DNA from: Dehalococcoidia bacterium
GTDB taxonomy: Bacteria > Chloroflexota > Dehalococcoidia > GIF9 > UBA5629
NCBI GenBank assembly: GCA_016930155.1
Contig: JAFGHL010000092.1
Location: forward strand, 1 to 48,037
Reading direction: 5' to 3'
Length of the DNA stretch: 48,037 nt
This document shows positions 29,216 through 38,732 of the stretch, in pieces. A program made the position numbers and the translations under genes. Position 1 is the first letter of the stretch. Every line of letters starts with the position of its first letter. The notes below the pieces were generated by a model. The model was not told where the DNA came from. It did not search any database and saw only the letters and a program-made list of their open reading frames with translations.

Positions 29216-30526
29216 TTGAGATCAACTGATTGTCCGCACAATTTCAACGGCACACGCAAACCTCTTTTTTATGGTTGGATCATTGTAATTGTTTGCGCCA
29301 TCCAGCAGGCCCTGCAAAACGGCATACAGTATAGTTTCGGAATTTTTTTTAAGCCCCTGGTTGCAGATTTCGGGTGGACCCGCGCTTCCCTTTCCGGCGT
29401 ATACGCTTTGTCCATGATCAGCGGAGGACTGTTTGCCATACCCGCCGGGTGGCTGGCGGATAGAATCGGCCCTGCTAAAATAGCGTTAATCTACGGCACC
29501 CTGATCGGCCTGGGACTGATATTGAGCAGCCGGATCACCGACCTGGTACAACTTTATATTACATATGGCGTTATTTTCGGTATCGGCACCGGCGGAGTAT
29601 TTGCCGTTAGCAGCGGCATCACAGCCCGCTGGTTCTTCAAGAAACGCGGCCTCGCGTTAGGTATTGTCTCGGCAGGCGTTGGCTTCGGCATTCTCGTCAT
29701 GCCGCCGGCAAACGAATATTTAATTCGCGCTATCGGCTGGTCGAACTCTTACCTGATTATCGGGATCATGGCTTTGATCATTTTTATCGCAACCGCCCTG
29801 TTTTTGCGGCGTGATCCGAAAGACATAGGTTGTTTACCTTACGGCGCTGTGAAACCCGAACCGGAGGATACGCTTATTCAGGGACAAAAACCATATCACC
29901 CGGCGTTCGACGGGGGGATGACATTATGGAACGCCTGTTTCACCCCATCCCTCTGGATACTTATTTTCACCGCAGTTCTTGTCGGCGTCTGTACGCAAAT
30001 GATCTCGCTGCATCTGGTTAACTACGCTACCGACATCGGGATATCCCCGCTGACGGCTGCAACGATCATCTCCGTTATAGGGATTGGCGGCATCTTCGGC
30101 CGCCTACTGATTGGAAGCGGCTCGGACAGGATCGGTAATATTAATGCCATGATCCTGTGTATGGTGATACAAACCGCCAGCCTGATCTGGTTAATTTTCT
30201 CCAGCGACCTATGGATGCTCTATGTCTTTGCCGCGTTATTCAGCTTTGCCTTCGGTGGAGAAGTGCCTTTGTTGACACTGCTGGTCAGTGAGCAATTCGG
30301 CCTCCGGGCAGTGTCGGCCCTGGTAGGAGTTATGTTGCTTGCTACACGCCTCGGCGCTGCCCTGGGTTCCTGGATGGGCGGCCGGATATTCGATGCCACT
30401 GACAGCTATATTGTTGCTTTTATTATTGCATCGGCAGCCAGTACGATAGCAATGGTCGCTGTAATTGCCCTGAAGAAAATGAAAAAAAGCCTTTTCTCCC
30501 GGACAACAACCGGTCCGCAGGGCTGA
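29216..30526 (+). CDS. MFS transporter (monocarboxylate/oxalate-formate antiporter-like)
   Basis: 12-TM; FYGWIIVIVCAIQQALQNGIQYSFGIFFKPLVADFGWTRASLSGVYALSMI...GWLADRIGP. Confidence 0.88.
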   Translation: MRSTDCPHNFNGTRKPLFYGWIIVIVCAIQQALQNGIQYSFGIFFKPLVADFGWTRASLSGVYALSMISGGLFAIPAGWLADRIGPAKIALIYGTLIGLGLILSSRITDLVQLYITYGVIFGIGTGGVFAVSSGITARWFFKKRGLALGIVSAGVGFGILVMPPANEYLIRAIGWSNSYLIIGIMALIIFIATALFLRRDPKDIGCLPYGAVKPEPEDTLIQGQKPYHPAFDGGMTLWNACFTPSLWILIFTAVLVGVCTQMISLHLVNYATDIGISPLTAATIISVIGIGGIFGRLLIGSGSDRIGNINAMILCMVIQTASLIWLIFSSDLWMLYVFAALFSFAFGGEVPLLTLLVSEQFGLRAVSALVGVMLLATRLGAALGSWMGGRIFDATDSYIVAFIIASAASTIAMVAVIALKKMKKSLFSRTTTGPQG

Positions 30527-30690
30527 CGGGTATGCTGATTGAGACAGATGCGATTAGAAGCCGCAAATACTCATTACTGCCGGGCAGTAAAGCCTCGAGA
30601 TATAAGTTGAGGTAGTCTATGTTAACTCAAGCGCAGTCATTGATTGAGCTGCGGAGACGGCAGTATAATGGAGATCGGCCGCTCCGGAGT

Positions 30691-30861
30691 ATGAAGCATC
30701 CCGTTATGGAAGATTATATTTGCTCTGGTGGGCCTGCTGTACTATCGGAAACTCCCACCCGGCTGCTCAGGCTGATCCCATGTTTGGACAAACATACGAG
30801 ATTTGTTATTCCCGGGTTTCTGAATATAGCCGGGCAGGAGCTTTTCGAGCTTTTATCAGAT
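30691..30861 (+). pseudogene. Truncated C-terminal relic of CoA-transferase subunit B (third copy)
   Basis: MKHPVMEDYICSGGPAVLSETPTRLLRLIPCLDKHTRFVIPGFLNIAGQELFELLSD aligns ungapped with the C-terminus of 18045-19250: 39/57 identical by hand count; upstream ~340 residues missing. Confidence 0.85.
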
Positions 30862-30934
30862 GCACACCGATCCCCCGGGCACAGGTAACAGGTTCAGGCA
30901 AGCGCAAAATCAAATATCGAAAGAGAGGGCTGTT

Positions 30935-32305
30935 ATGGATGCAAGTTATACACTGGCTGACAATGTCGCGAATGTCACCATGAGGGACCTTCCCCCGGAA
31001 GTGGTGGATATAACCAGGAAATGCATACTGGATACATTCGGATGTATATTGGCCGGCTCCGGTTTGTCCCCCGATAGCGTAAATGTAATCGACCTGTTCA
31101 TCCAGGCAGGTGGGAATAAAGAGTCCACAATAATAGGCTTCAACAAAAAGCTGCCTTCATGGTCGGCTGCCTTTGCCAATGGCGTGCTGGCTCATGCACT
31201 TGACTACGACGATATAGTTGACGAAGCCGGGGTCCATCCCAGCTTATGCACCATCCCCGCTACCCTCGCGCTGGCCGAGAAGGTGGGTGGCGTCACAGGA
31301 AAGGAGTTTATCACTGCCATCGCCCTGGGAAACGATCTGATATGCCGGCTGGGGACTGCGATCAAAAGGAAGCAGGAAGGATTATCGCTGGGATTCCGCC
31401 CTGCCCCGGTGCTGGGTATTTTCGGCGCAGCGGCTGCGGCAGGCAAGATTCTGAAACTCGACCGGGAACAGATTGTGGATGCCCTTGGAATCGCCTTCCA
31501 TCAGGCTGCCGCAGGGACATTCGAGGTGTTCCTGAGCCCCGGTGATCCTAAAATAAGGGAGCTCTACGGCGGTAGCATAGGAATGCAGGCAGCCCTGGCA
31601 GCGCTGATGGCGCAAAAAGGAGTCACAGGCATTAAAACGAGCTTCGAAGGACCGGCGGGGCTGTTTAACCTGTATTTCCAAGGCAAGTACGACAGGGATT
31701 ACCTGGTAGGCGATTTGGGCACGAGATACGATGGCGTAAACGTAGGATTGAAGGCCTGGTCGGCCAACAGAATCATGCATAATCACGTACAGGCGGCTCT
31801 GGAATTAACACGTGAGCATAACATTAACCCCACGGATATAGAGCAAGTCACTCTTTATGTTACGGACATACAAAAAAGATACGCCGGAGCAGACAGGAAG
31901 AAACCGGCCACCAGCACGGAAGCAAGGATCAGCCTGCCGTTTTGTGTGAGTGCTGCGATCGCCCATCAGGAACTTAGTATCAAGAGCTTTACCCCCGATG
32001 GGCTATCGGATAAGGTTACATTGATGCTGGCTGAAAAAATAATGGCCGAGGATACCAGCTACGGTGAGGTCAAGTCCTTTTTCGCGCCGGGCAAAGTGTC
32101 CATCAGGCTCAAATCGGGAGATACCTACACAAACCAGGTCGACCACCCCTTCGGGCATCCACGCAATCCCATGCGCCTGGAAGATGTCGAAAGGAAATTC
32201 AAAGACTGTGCTATGTACTCAAGGCGCCCCGGGGAAGCGATGCGCTTATGGCGGACGCTGAATGAGCTGGAAACAGTCAAGGATGTCAGGACGATTACCG
32301 GTTAA
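30935..32305 (+). CDS. MmgE/PrpD family protein
   Basis: VDITRKCILDTFGCILAGS, FANGVLAHALDYDDIVDEAGVHPSLCTIPATLALAEK; ATG 30935 preferred over 30860. Confidence 0.92.
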   Translation: MDASYTLADNVANVTMRDLPPEVVDITRKCILDTFGCILAGSGLSPDSVNVIDLFIQAGGNKESTIIGFNKKLPSWSAAFANGVLAHALDYDDIVDEAGVHPSLCTIPATLALAEKVGGVTGKEFITAIALGNDLICRLGTAIKRKQEGLSLGFRPAPVLGIFGAAAAAGKILKLDREQIVDALGIAFHQAAAGTFEVFLSPGDPKIRELYGGSIGMQAALAALMAQKGVTGIKTSFEGPAGLFNLYFQGKYDRDYLVGDLGTRYDGVNVGLKAWSANRIMHNHVQAALELTREHNINPTDIEQVTLYVTDIQKRYAGADRKKPATSTEARISLPFCVSAAIAHQELSIKSFTPDGLSDKVTLMLAEKIMAEDTSYGEVKSFFAPGKVSIRLKSGDTYTNQVDHPFGHPRNPMRLEDVERKFKDCAMYSRRPGEAMRLWRTLNELETVKDVRTITG

Positions 32306-32456
32306 TTCTCCTGGCTTAAACTAATACTAAAACTGTCACAAAGCTGTGAGCAACACCATTATAAAAGATGGAATGAACGGTCTAAGTCTGCACCTATCGT
32401 TAAAGAAATGATAAGATAACGATCAAAAATCCTCTTTGTTTGCTTAAAATCTATCT

Positions 32457-33356
32457 ATGACAAACAGGAACACCGGAAGAATTGAAATGAAGTCGTCGAG
32501 AACCGCGGCTTTCACATGTTTATCAAGAGCAGCCTCGTTTATGGACGAAAGAGAGTGCTACGCAGGGCCGGACCGCATTGCTTATTTGCTGGTTCCCACG
32601 TTCTTTAAACTGCTGATAAAATTAAAATGGCCTTTTGATCTCTTCAAGCGGTTTTTTTTCGCCAAGGGTATATATGAATATGTGATAGCCAGAACCAAAT
32701 ACTTTGATGCAGTATTCATAGATTCCCTTGAAAAAGGTTTTGACCAGATAGTGATTTTCGGCGCGGGATTTGATAGCCGGGCACTACGTTTCCATTATTT
32801 GAATAAGGGTAATACCATATTGTTTGAGCTTGATGCTCCCATAACTCAACAGAACAAGCTGAAAGCATATTTATCGAAGGGCTTATTTATCCCGCAAAAC
32901 CTCGTTTTCGTACCTATTGATTTTAACAAGGAAAGCCTGGCAGAGAAGACCGCCGGGGCCGGGTTCATTGCAGGTAAAAAAACCCTGTTCATGCTGGAAG
33001 GCGTCACAATGTATCTGTCTCAAGATGCCATACAAAGCACCTTCCGTTTTATTGCAGATGTCTCAGCCAAGGGAAGTATGATCGTCTTTGACTATATTTA
33101 TGGCGGCGTTCTACGCAAAGAGAACAGACTCTACGGAGAAAAAAATATCTATAAGACGGTGGCGGGCGTCGGCGAGGAGTGGACGTTTGCCTTTGAAGAG
33201 AACGAGATTGCTGAGTTCCTGGACAAGTACGGGTTCCAGCAAAATGACCACAGCAGCCCATCAAAGCTCGAAGACAGGTTTTTCCGGAATTCCAGCGGCG
33301 TTATGGCAGGGAAGATCAACGGTACTCACGCGATCGTAACAGGTATCAAGATGTGA
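32457..33356 (+). CDS. Class I SAM methyltransferase, LCMT/PPM1-like family
   Basis: IVIFGAGFDSRALRFHYLNKGNTILFELDAPITQQNK; LFMLEGVTMYLSQDAI. Confidence 0.88.
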   Translation: MTNRNTGRIEMKSSRTAAFTCLSRAASFMDERECYAGPDRIAYLLVPTFFKLLIKLKWPFDLFKRFFFAKGIYEYVIARTKYFDAVFIDSLEKGFDQIVIFGAGFDSRALRFHYLNKGNTILFELDAPITQQNKLKAYLSKGLFIPQNLVFVPIDFNKESLAEKTAGAGFIAGKKTLFMLEGVTMYLSQDAIQSTFRFIADVSAKGSMIVFDYIYGGVLRKENRLYGEKNIYKTVAGVGEEWTFAFEENEIAEFLDKYGFQQNDHSSPSKLEDRFFRNSSGVMAGKINGTHAIVTGIKM

Positions 33357-33383
33357 TGCAGCCGCCAGTGGTTAGCATTCCAT

Positions 33384-34079
33384 TTATATTGTACAGGATG
33401 TTATCTCCGTGATTTGTCCGGTTGCGGGAACCGCTGACAGCCCATGTCCTTTGCGGGCGATGACTGTTTGAAGAAAATATGGGAATGAAGTCCTGATCTG
33501 GAAACTGGTAATGCCCGTCCTGCGAAATATTGCTTCAATCTCTTGAGCGCTATAAGCGGCCCTGAAAGAATCAAGCTCCCCCCATTTCACGGGCAACGAG
33601 CACAACCATTCTATCCTGCGGAAATCCAGGATATACAGCGCGCCGCCGGGCTGCACAGCATCCCACAGATTGCGGATAGATACGTCGGGATCTTTCCAGT
33701 GGTGTAAAGAGAAAGTCGTATAAACCAGGGCAAATGTGCCCAATTTACGCATGAATTGCTCATCGCCGACATCGCCCGGAAGGCAATGTATTCTTTTTTC
33801 CAGTTGCTTTTCCCGGATAAATTCCTCGGCGACCGCTATCATGTCGGGCGAGATATCAACTGCGGTGATCTCACTGTCAGGTTTACGCCGCGCAATCATC
33901 ATCGCAAGAAACCCGGGCCCTGAACCCATTTCAAGATAGCGGCCCGAGATGTTCAGCCCCTCGATATTTTTAATCATATTGCCATACATCAGCCCGGCAT
34001 ATTTACCAATGGATAGCGCGTATGATCTCGCATTTTCCAATCCATCAATCGCCTCTTTATGCTCCATTCTTTCAGCCAT
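33384..34079 (-). CDS. Class I SAM-dependent methyltransferase
   Basis: YLEMGSGPGFLAMMIARRKPDSEITAVDISPDMI; ALVYTTFSLHHWKDP. Confidence 0.92.
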   Translation of the reverse strand: MAERMEHKEAIDGLENARSYALSIGKYAGLMYGNMIKNIEGLNISGRYLEMGSGPGFLAMMIARRKPDSEITAVDISPDMIAVAEEFIREKQLEKRIHCLPGDVGDEQFMRKLGTFALVYTTFSLHHWKDPDVSIRNLWDAVQPGGALYILDFRRIEWLCSLPVKWGELDSFRAAYSAQEIEAIFRRTGITSFQIRTSFPYFLQTVIARKGHGLSAVPATGQITEITSCTI

Positions 34080-34244
34080 TTTGACCTCCTTTGTAAATTC
34101 ATTAATTTACCTGCATTTAGCCGCACATATGAGAATAGCCCGCGCTCAAGGTCTGTAATCTTTCAGAATCAGTTCCACCATATATTAGTTAGTCCTTACA
34201 AAGTTATTAAGTTGTTAAAAAAGGCTGCCGCTTAAGACAACCTT

Positions 34245-34886
34245 TTATTGGCGAGCCTTACTTTTCTTAAGGCCTCCAATGAATATCTCAATAAGAGTTT
34301 CCACCACCTTATCGTCCGAGAAGGGCAGCGGAGGACCGGTTATCGCCACCGACTTATCGGCGATATGCATAAAAACCGCATCGATAAAAAGCCTCGCAGC
34401 GATCCCGGCATTGGTTTTCACGAATACCCCCTCATTTATTCTTTTTTGAATGTAATCGGTTATCAGCGTGATCATAAGAGGCTCGGTTTCATCAGACCTG
34501 GTCAGCTCCCAGAAATGGCCGCCTTCGATTGAGCTGAAAATAGCCAGTTTCATTATCCTGGGATCTTCACGATTGTGCTTGATGAAATGCAAAGCAAGCG
34601 TGCGGAAGAATCCGGCATCATCGTCTGTTTTTTTCAACTGTTTTACAAGTTCGCCACTGACCGGATGCGCATGAAACAATTTGGCCAGCGCCGCCCGTAT
34701 CAGCTCGTCCTTGGTCTTGAAATGCTGAAATATAAGCGTCTCACTGATGCCGGCGGCCTCGGCAATTTCACGTGTCCGCGTGCCGGCAAAGCCCTTCTGA
34801 GCAAAGATAGTCAGGGCGATATCAATAATCTGCGCCTTTCTGTTTTCGCCACTGAGACGCTCCCTGTCCTGCTTCTCTGATCGCAT
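34245..34886 (-). CDS. TetR/AcrR family regulator
   Basis: AQIIDIALTIFAQKGFAGTRTREIAEAAGISETLIFQHFKTKDELI. Confidence 0.95.
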   Translation of the reverse strand: MRSEKQDRERLSGENRKAQIIDIALTIFAQKGFAGTRTREIAEAAGISETLIFQHFKTKDELIRAALAKLFHAHPVSGELVKQLKKTDDDAGFFRTLALHFIKHNREDPRIMKLAIFSSIEGGHFWELTRSDETEPLMITLITDYIQKRINEGVFVKTNAGIAARLFIDAVFMHIADKSVAITGPPLPFSDDKVVETLIEIFIGGLKKSKARQ

Positions 34887-34898
34887 AACCCACCTGAT

Positions 34899-34918
34899 AT
34901 TAGTAATTACTTACTAAT
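34899..34918. promoter_or_regulatory. Candidate TetR operator upstream of the TetR gene
   Basis: ATTAGTAATTACTTACTAAT imperfect palindrome; 18-bp core identical to 42939-42956. Confidence 0.7.
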
Positions 34919-35054
34919 GTTATACCAGGGCGGAGGACGCTGTCAAGTCATTGTAAGCCTTCGTAACATATTGAAGTTTTAGGAGGGGGTCAAAAAATGG
35001 CGCTGTCTGCGCATTAATCCGGGGACCAACAATCGGTTATATACAGGATATAGA

Positions 35055-35630
35055 CTATTGGTGAAATTTCGGTATACCTATCCATCTGGGGGTTCTATCC
35101 ATATATTCAACGTAGGACTGGCCGAATTTCCGGCAGCAATACTGCTCTTCCTGAATCATCTGCAGCCGCTGCAGGAAAAAGGTGATCACCGTGATGAGCA
35201 AAAATAGCCACGAAGCGGCGGCGATGCTGACACCCAGATAGACAAGAATCATGGAAAGGTACATGGGATGCCGGGAAAAGCGGTAAATGCCTGCAGTAAA
35301 CGGCGTATCTGGCGCCGTCCGCACGACGATTAATGTCGCCCATACAAGAATCAACAATCCTATAACAAATACTCCCAGCCCAACGTAAAACCACGCCGTT
35401 CCCATCTTCAGCGGCAGAAAGATGGAATACAGGGTGGCGCCTATCCAGAAGATCTGCGTTACCCAGCCCGACACTCTCCCTCTCAGGTCTTTTTTAAACT
35501 CCTCGGGATGGCTGGTCCTCTCGCCGATTTGTCCGGGTAACACGAGCACGGCAATCCATTGCAAAGGATAAATCACCATGAACAACCAGGCGTTGCATAC
35601 ACCTATCTCGAACGATGGCATGAGTGACAT
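35055..35630 (-). CDS. Isoprenylcysteine carboxyl methyltransferase (ICMT)/PEMT-like membrane methyltransferase
   Basis: Multi-TM; GIYRFSRHPMYLSMILVYLGVSIA...EEQYCCRKFGQSYVEYMDRTPRW. Confidence 0.9.
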   Translation of the reverse strand: MSLMPSFEIGVCNAWLFMVIYPLQWIAVLVLPGQIGERTSHPEEFKKDLRGRVSGWVTQIFWIGATLYSIFLPLKMGTAWFYVGLGVFVIGLLILVWATLIVVRTAPDTPFTAGIYRFSRHPMYLSMILVYLGVSIAAASWLFLLITVITFFLQRLQMIQEEQYCCRKFGQSYVEYMDRTPRWIGIPKFHQ

Positions 35631-35731
35631 GATTGATTATTATACCCTTTTCACGCTATCAATATTCAAGCAAAGGCAACAGGCGCATATCAAAAGAGTT
35701 TCATAATTTGCACATCACCATTTAATATGCA

Positions 35732-35753
35732 ATAATTAAGCCAGCTTAATTAT
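35732..35753. promoter_or_regulatory. Candidate DtxR/MntR-type operator
   Basis: ATAATTAAG-CCAG-CTTAATTAT, 9-bp perfect inverted repeat just upstream of the dtxR-feoA-feoB cluster. Confidence 0.65.
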
Positions 35754-35781
35754 GATGGCTCGATCATTTGGAGATATTAAG

Positions 35782-36426
35782 ATGGAAAGCGAACGGATAG
35801 AGGAATACCTGGAAGCCATATACAAAAGGCAAGGCAGGGAGACCCCTGTTTCCACTTCGTCGCTGGCTGCCGACCTGGGCGTATCACAGCCTGCAGTTAC
35901 GGATATGCTGCGAACCCTGGAAAACAAGGGGTTGATCGACTACAAATCGAGGAGAGGGGCTGCGCTTACGCGCTTGGGTGAGCGAAGTGCGCTGGCAGTA
36001 ATAAGGCGTCACCGCCTTTGGGAAAGATTCCTGACTGATGTTCTGGGCATGAAATGGGACAAGGTTCATAAAGAAGCCTGCCGCCTGGAACATGCCACCT
36101 CCCCCGACATTGAGAAGGAGTTATCGAGCATACTACGCGGTATCGATACCTGTCCACACGGGCATTTCATACCGGATAAAAATGGAAATATCAAGCCGGA
36201 AAAAACCACGCTGCTGTCTGACTTCCGCCCACCACGCAAGGTGCGCATACTGGCTATCGACAATGAAGATCCCAAGTTATTGAGGAAGGTGGAGAAGTTG
36301 GGCCTGCGGCCGGGCGCGGTTGTCAGCGTATTGAAAAAAAACAAGGACGGCTCGCTCGATATTGAATTCCAGAATGCGAAATTTACGCTGGACAACGCCA
36401 CATCCTCCGTCCTGACAGCTGAGTAG
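35782..36426 (+). CDS. DtxR/MntR-family metal-dependent regulator with FeoA-like C-terminal domain
   Basis: MESERIEEYLEAIYKRQGRETPVSTSSLAADLGVSQPAVTDMLRTLENKGLIDY; ORF start 35752 lies inside the operator so ATG 35782 preferred. Confidence 0.9.
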   Translation: MESERIEEYLEAIYKRQGRETPVSTSSLAADLGVSQPAVTDMLRTLENKGLIDYKSRRGAALTRLGERSALAVIRRHRLWERFLTDVLGMKWDKVHKEACRLEHATSPDIEKELSSILRGIDTCPHGHFIPDKNGNIKPEKTTLLSDFRPPRKVRILAIDNEDPKLLRKVEKLGLRPGAVVSVLKKNKDGSLDIEFQNAKFTLDNATSSVLTAE

Positions 36427-36696
36427 GTGCCTGCGATGTTATCTCCCAACCAAGAAATCTTAATTGCTCTGGGCGAGCTTCCTCCCGGTGAAATTGCGGT
36501 GATCAAGACCTGCGGGGGCGGGCGAGGATCCATGGGAAGGTGCCTGTCATTGGGCTTCACGCCGGGCAGCGTCATTAAAATGTTAGAAAACTATCGCCGC
36601 GGTCCCGTACTGGTAAGGGTGCATGATACTGAAGTGGCAATCGGCAGGCAACTCGCTGAAAAAATAATAGTAATACGAAAGGGAGCCTCGTCATAG
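36427..36696 (+). CDS. feoA: Ferrous iron transport protein A
   Basis: 89 aa FeoA/SH3-like; MGRCLSLGFTPGSVIKMLENYRRGPVLVRVHDTEVAIGRQLAEKIIV; alternative ATG 36436. Confidence 0.88.
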   Translation: MPAMLSPNQEILIALGELPPGEIAVIKTCGGGRGSMGRCLSLGFTPGSVIKMLENYRRGPVLVRVHDTEVAIGRQLAEKIIVIRKGASS

Positions 36697-38693
36697 AAAG
36701 CACCGGGACTAAAGAAATTACGGTCGCCCTGGCCGGCGCGCCCAACGTGGGCAAAAGCACCATTTTCAACCTGCTGACCGGCCTTTCTCAGCATGTCGGC
36801 AACTGGCCGGGTAAAACGGTTGAACATAAAACAGGTGTATTTCGCCAGGGCGAACTTACGATGAACATCATCGATCTGCCCGGCACATACAGCCTTACCG
36901 CCAATTCGGTAGAGGAACAGATAGCCCGGGATTACCTGGTACATGATGATCCCGATGTGGTGGTGGCTGTTCTGAATGCTGCCAGCCTGGAACGAAATCT
37001 TTACCTTGTAGCCGAGCTGATAGAGCTTGCCCCACGCCTGGTAATTGCGCTGAACATGCTTGATGTAGCCGAGCAACAGGGTATTAAAATCGATACCGAG
37101 GCTCTGTCACGAACACTGAATATACCGGTTGTACCTATCGTAGCCCGCGCCAACCGGGGCATGCGTGAGCTGGTTAATCAGATCGAACAGGAGTACGGCA
37201 CGGCCGCCGGCCTGCCTGATGTAAAGCACATTGAATACGGTAATGAGATAACAGGCGTGATAGACCATGTTAATAGCCTGCTGGATGACGGGATAACCAC
37301 TCCATACCCGAAACATTGGACGGCCATGAAACTGCTCGAAGGCGACAAACAAATCAGCAAGCTGATCAGGGCGCGTATGCCGGCAGAACGTTGGCCGGTG
37401 CTCGATTCGTATTTGAGCGAACACGAGTCGGCAGCTGTCACTATCGCCATGCTGCGCTTCGAATGGATTGAAAGGATGATGGCGATAGCGCAGCAAAAAC
37501 ACCACGTAGGCCAGGTTTCTCTAACTGAAAAAATCGACCGCGCCGCCACACATCCCATATTAGGCCTCTTCATGCTTTTAGCCATTCTGGGAGCCATGTA
37601 CTGGCTGGTCTTTAGTATCGGCGTCCCCATGCAGGAATTCCTCGATATCAATTTGATTGTGAGGACGCGGGATTTTATATACACACTTTCATGTATGCCG
37701 CAATGGCTCCAGGGCTTTCTGGCCGACGGCGTTTTGAGCGGCGCAGGGACAGTCCTCACATTTATACCCATACTTTTCTTCTTCTTTGCAGCATGGGCAT
37801 TTTTAGAAGACACCGGCTATACGGCCCGGGCCGCGTTTGTAACAGACCGGTTTATGCATACTCTTGGGCTGCATGGCAAGTCATGCATGCCGCTGGTACT
37901 GGGCCTCGGCTGCAATGTGCCCGCTATCCTGGGTACACGCATTATAGACTCGCCTCGCGCCCGCCTGCTCACCATACTGCTGACACCGCTCGTACCCTGC
38001 ACAGGCAGAATGGCTGTAATAGCCATCATTGCCGCTGCATTCTTCGGCAGCGCAGCTGCATTGATAACAATCGGGATTATCATATTCAGCTTAATAATGA
38101 TGACTGTAGTCGGAGTGATACTCAACAAATTCGTTTTACGGGGAAAGAGCAGCGCATTGATCATGGAATTGCCGCTTTACCATGTGCCCGACCTTAAACT
38201 TATCGGCATTGTAACCTGGCAGAACATACTTGCGTTTATCAAGCGCGCCGGCACTGTGATACTGGCCGTCTCCATCCTGGTTTGGCTGCTGTCGGTAATC
38301 CCTAACGGGGATATCAACGACAGCCTGCTGGCGGAGATCGGCAAATGGCTCGAGCCTGTGGGGCGATTGATGGGACTAAACTGGCAAATGATGGTGGCGC
38401 TTCTATCCAGCTTCGTGGCCAAGGAAAATACCATCGCTACCCTGGGCGTGATTCTGAGCGGCAGCGGCGGCGATTTCACTCAGCAAATCAAGACCATTTT
38501 AACTCCGGCCGCAGCAATAGCCTTCCTGGTGGTACAGGTGCTGTTCATACCATGCGTGGCTACAATTTCCGCCATCCGACAGGAGACTGGAGGCTGGAAA
38601 TGGCCGATACTCGTACTGATCTTTCAAATGGTCCTGTCGTTTGCTATAGCTATACCGGTATACCAGGTGTTGAGGCTGTTCCCGGGCATGTAG
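36693..38693 (+). CDS. feoB: Ferrous iron transport protein B
   Basis: G1 GAPNVGKST, G3 DLPGTYSL, G4 NMLD, two gate domains. ORF track starts at a GTG inside G1 (36747); upstream frame (I/M)ESTGTKEITVALAGAPN has no ATG/GTG/TTG; AUA at 36693 with GGAG 7 nt upstream is the proposed start. Confidence 0.85.
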   Translation: MESTGTKEITVALAGAPNVGKSTIFNLLTGLSQHVGNWPGKTVEHKTGVFRQGELTMNIIDLPGTYSLTANSVEEQIARDYLVHDDPDVVVAVLNAASLERNLYLVAELIELAPRLVIALNMLDVAEQQGIKIDTEALSRTLNIPVVPIVARANRGMRELVNQIEQEYGTAAGLPDVKHIEYGNEITGVIDHVNSLLDDGITTPYPKHWTAMKLLEGDKQISKLIRARMPAERWPVLDSYLSEHESAAVTIAMLRFEWIERMMAIAQQKHHVGQVSLTEKIDRAATHPILGLFMLLAILGAMYWLVFSIGVPMQEFLDINLIVRTRDFIYTLSCMPQWLQGFLADGVLSGAGTVLTFIPILFFFFAAWAFLEDTGYTARAAFVTDRFMHTLGLHGKSCMPLVLGLGCNVPAILGTRIIDSPRARLLTILLTPLVPCTGRMAVIAIIAAAFFGSAAALITIGIIIFSLIMMTVVGVILNKFVLRGKSSALIMELPLYHVPDLKLIGIVTWQNILAFIKRAGTVILAVSILVWLLSVIPNGDINDSLLAEIGKWLEPVGRLMGLNWQMMVALLSSFVAKENTIATLGVILSGSGGDFTQQIKTILTPAAAIAFLVVQVLFIPCVATISAIRQETGGWKWPILVLIFQMVLSFAIAIPVYQVLRLFPGM

Positions 38694-38732
38694 CAGGCAG
38701 GTCCGCAAAACAATCATTGAAAGGAGACGGCC

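Noticed and set aside
34997-35017. Six-codon ORF MALSAH after AGGAGGGGG
   Set aside because: Too short to support; no evident downstream plus-strand gene it could regulate.
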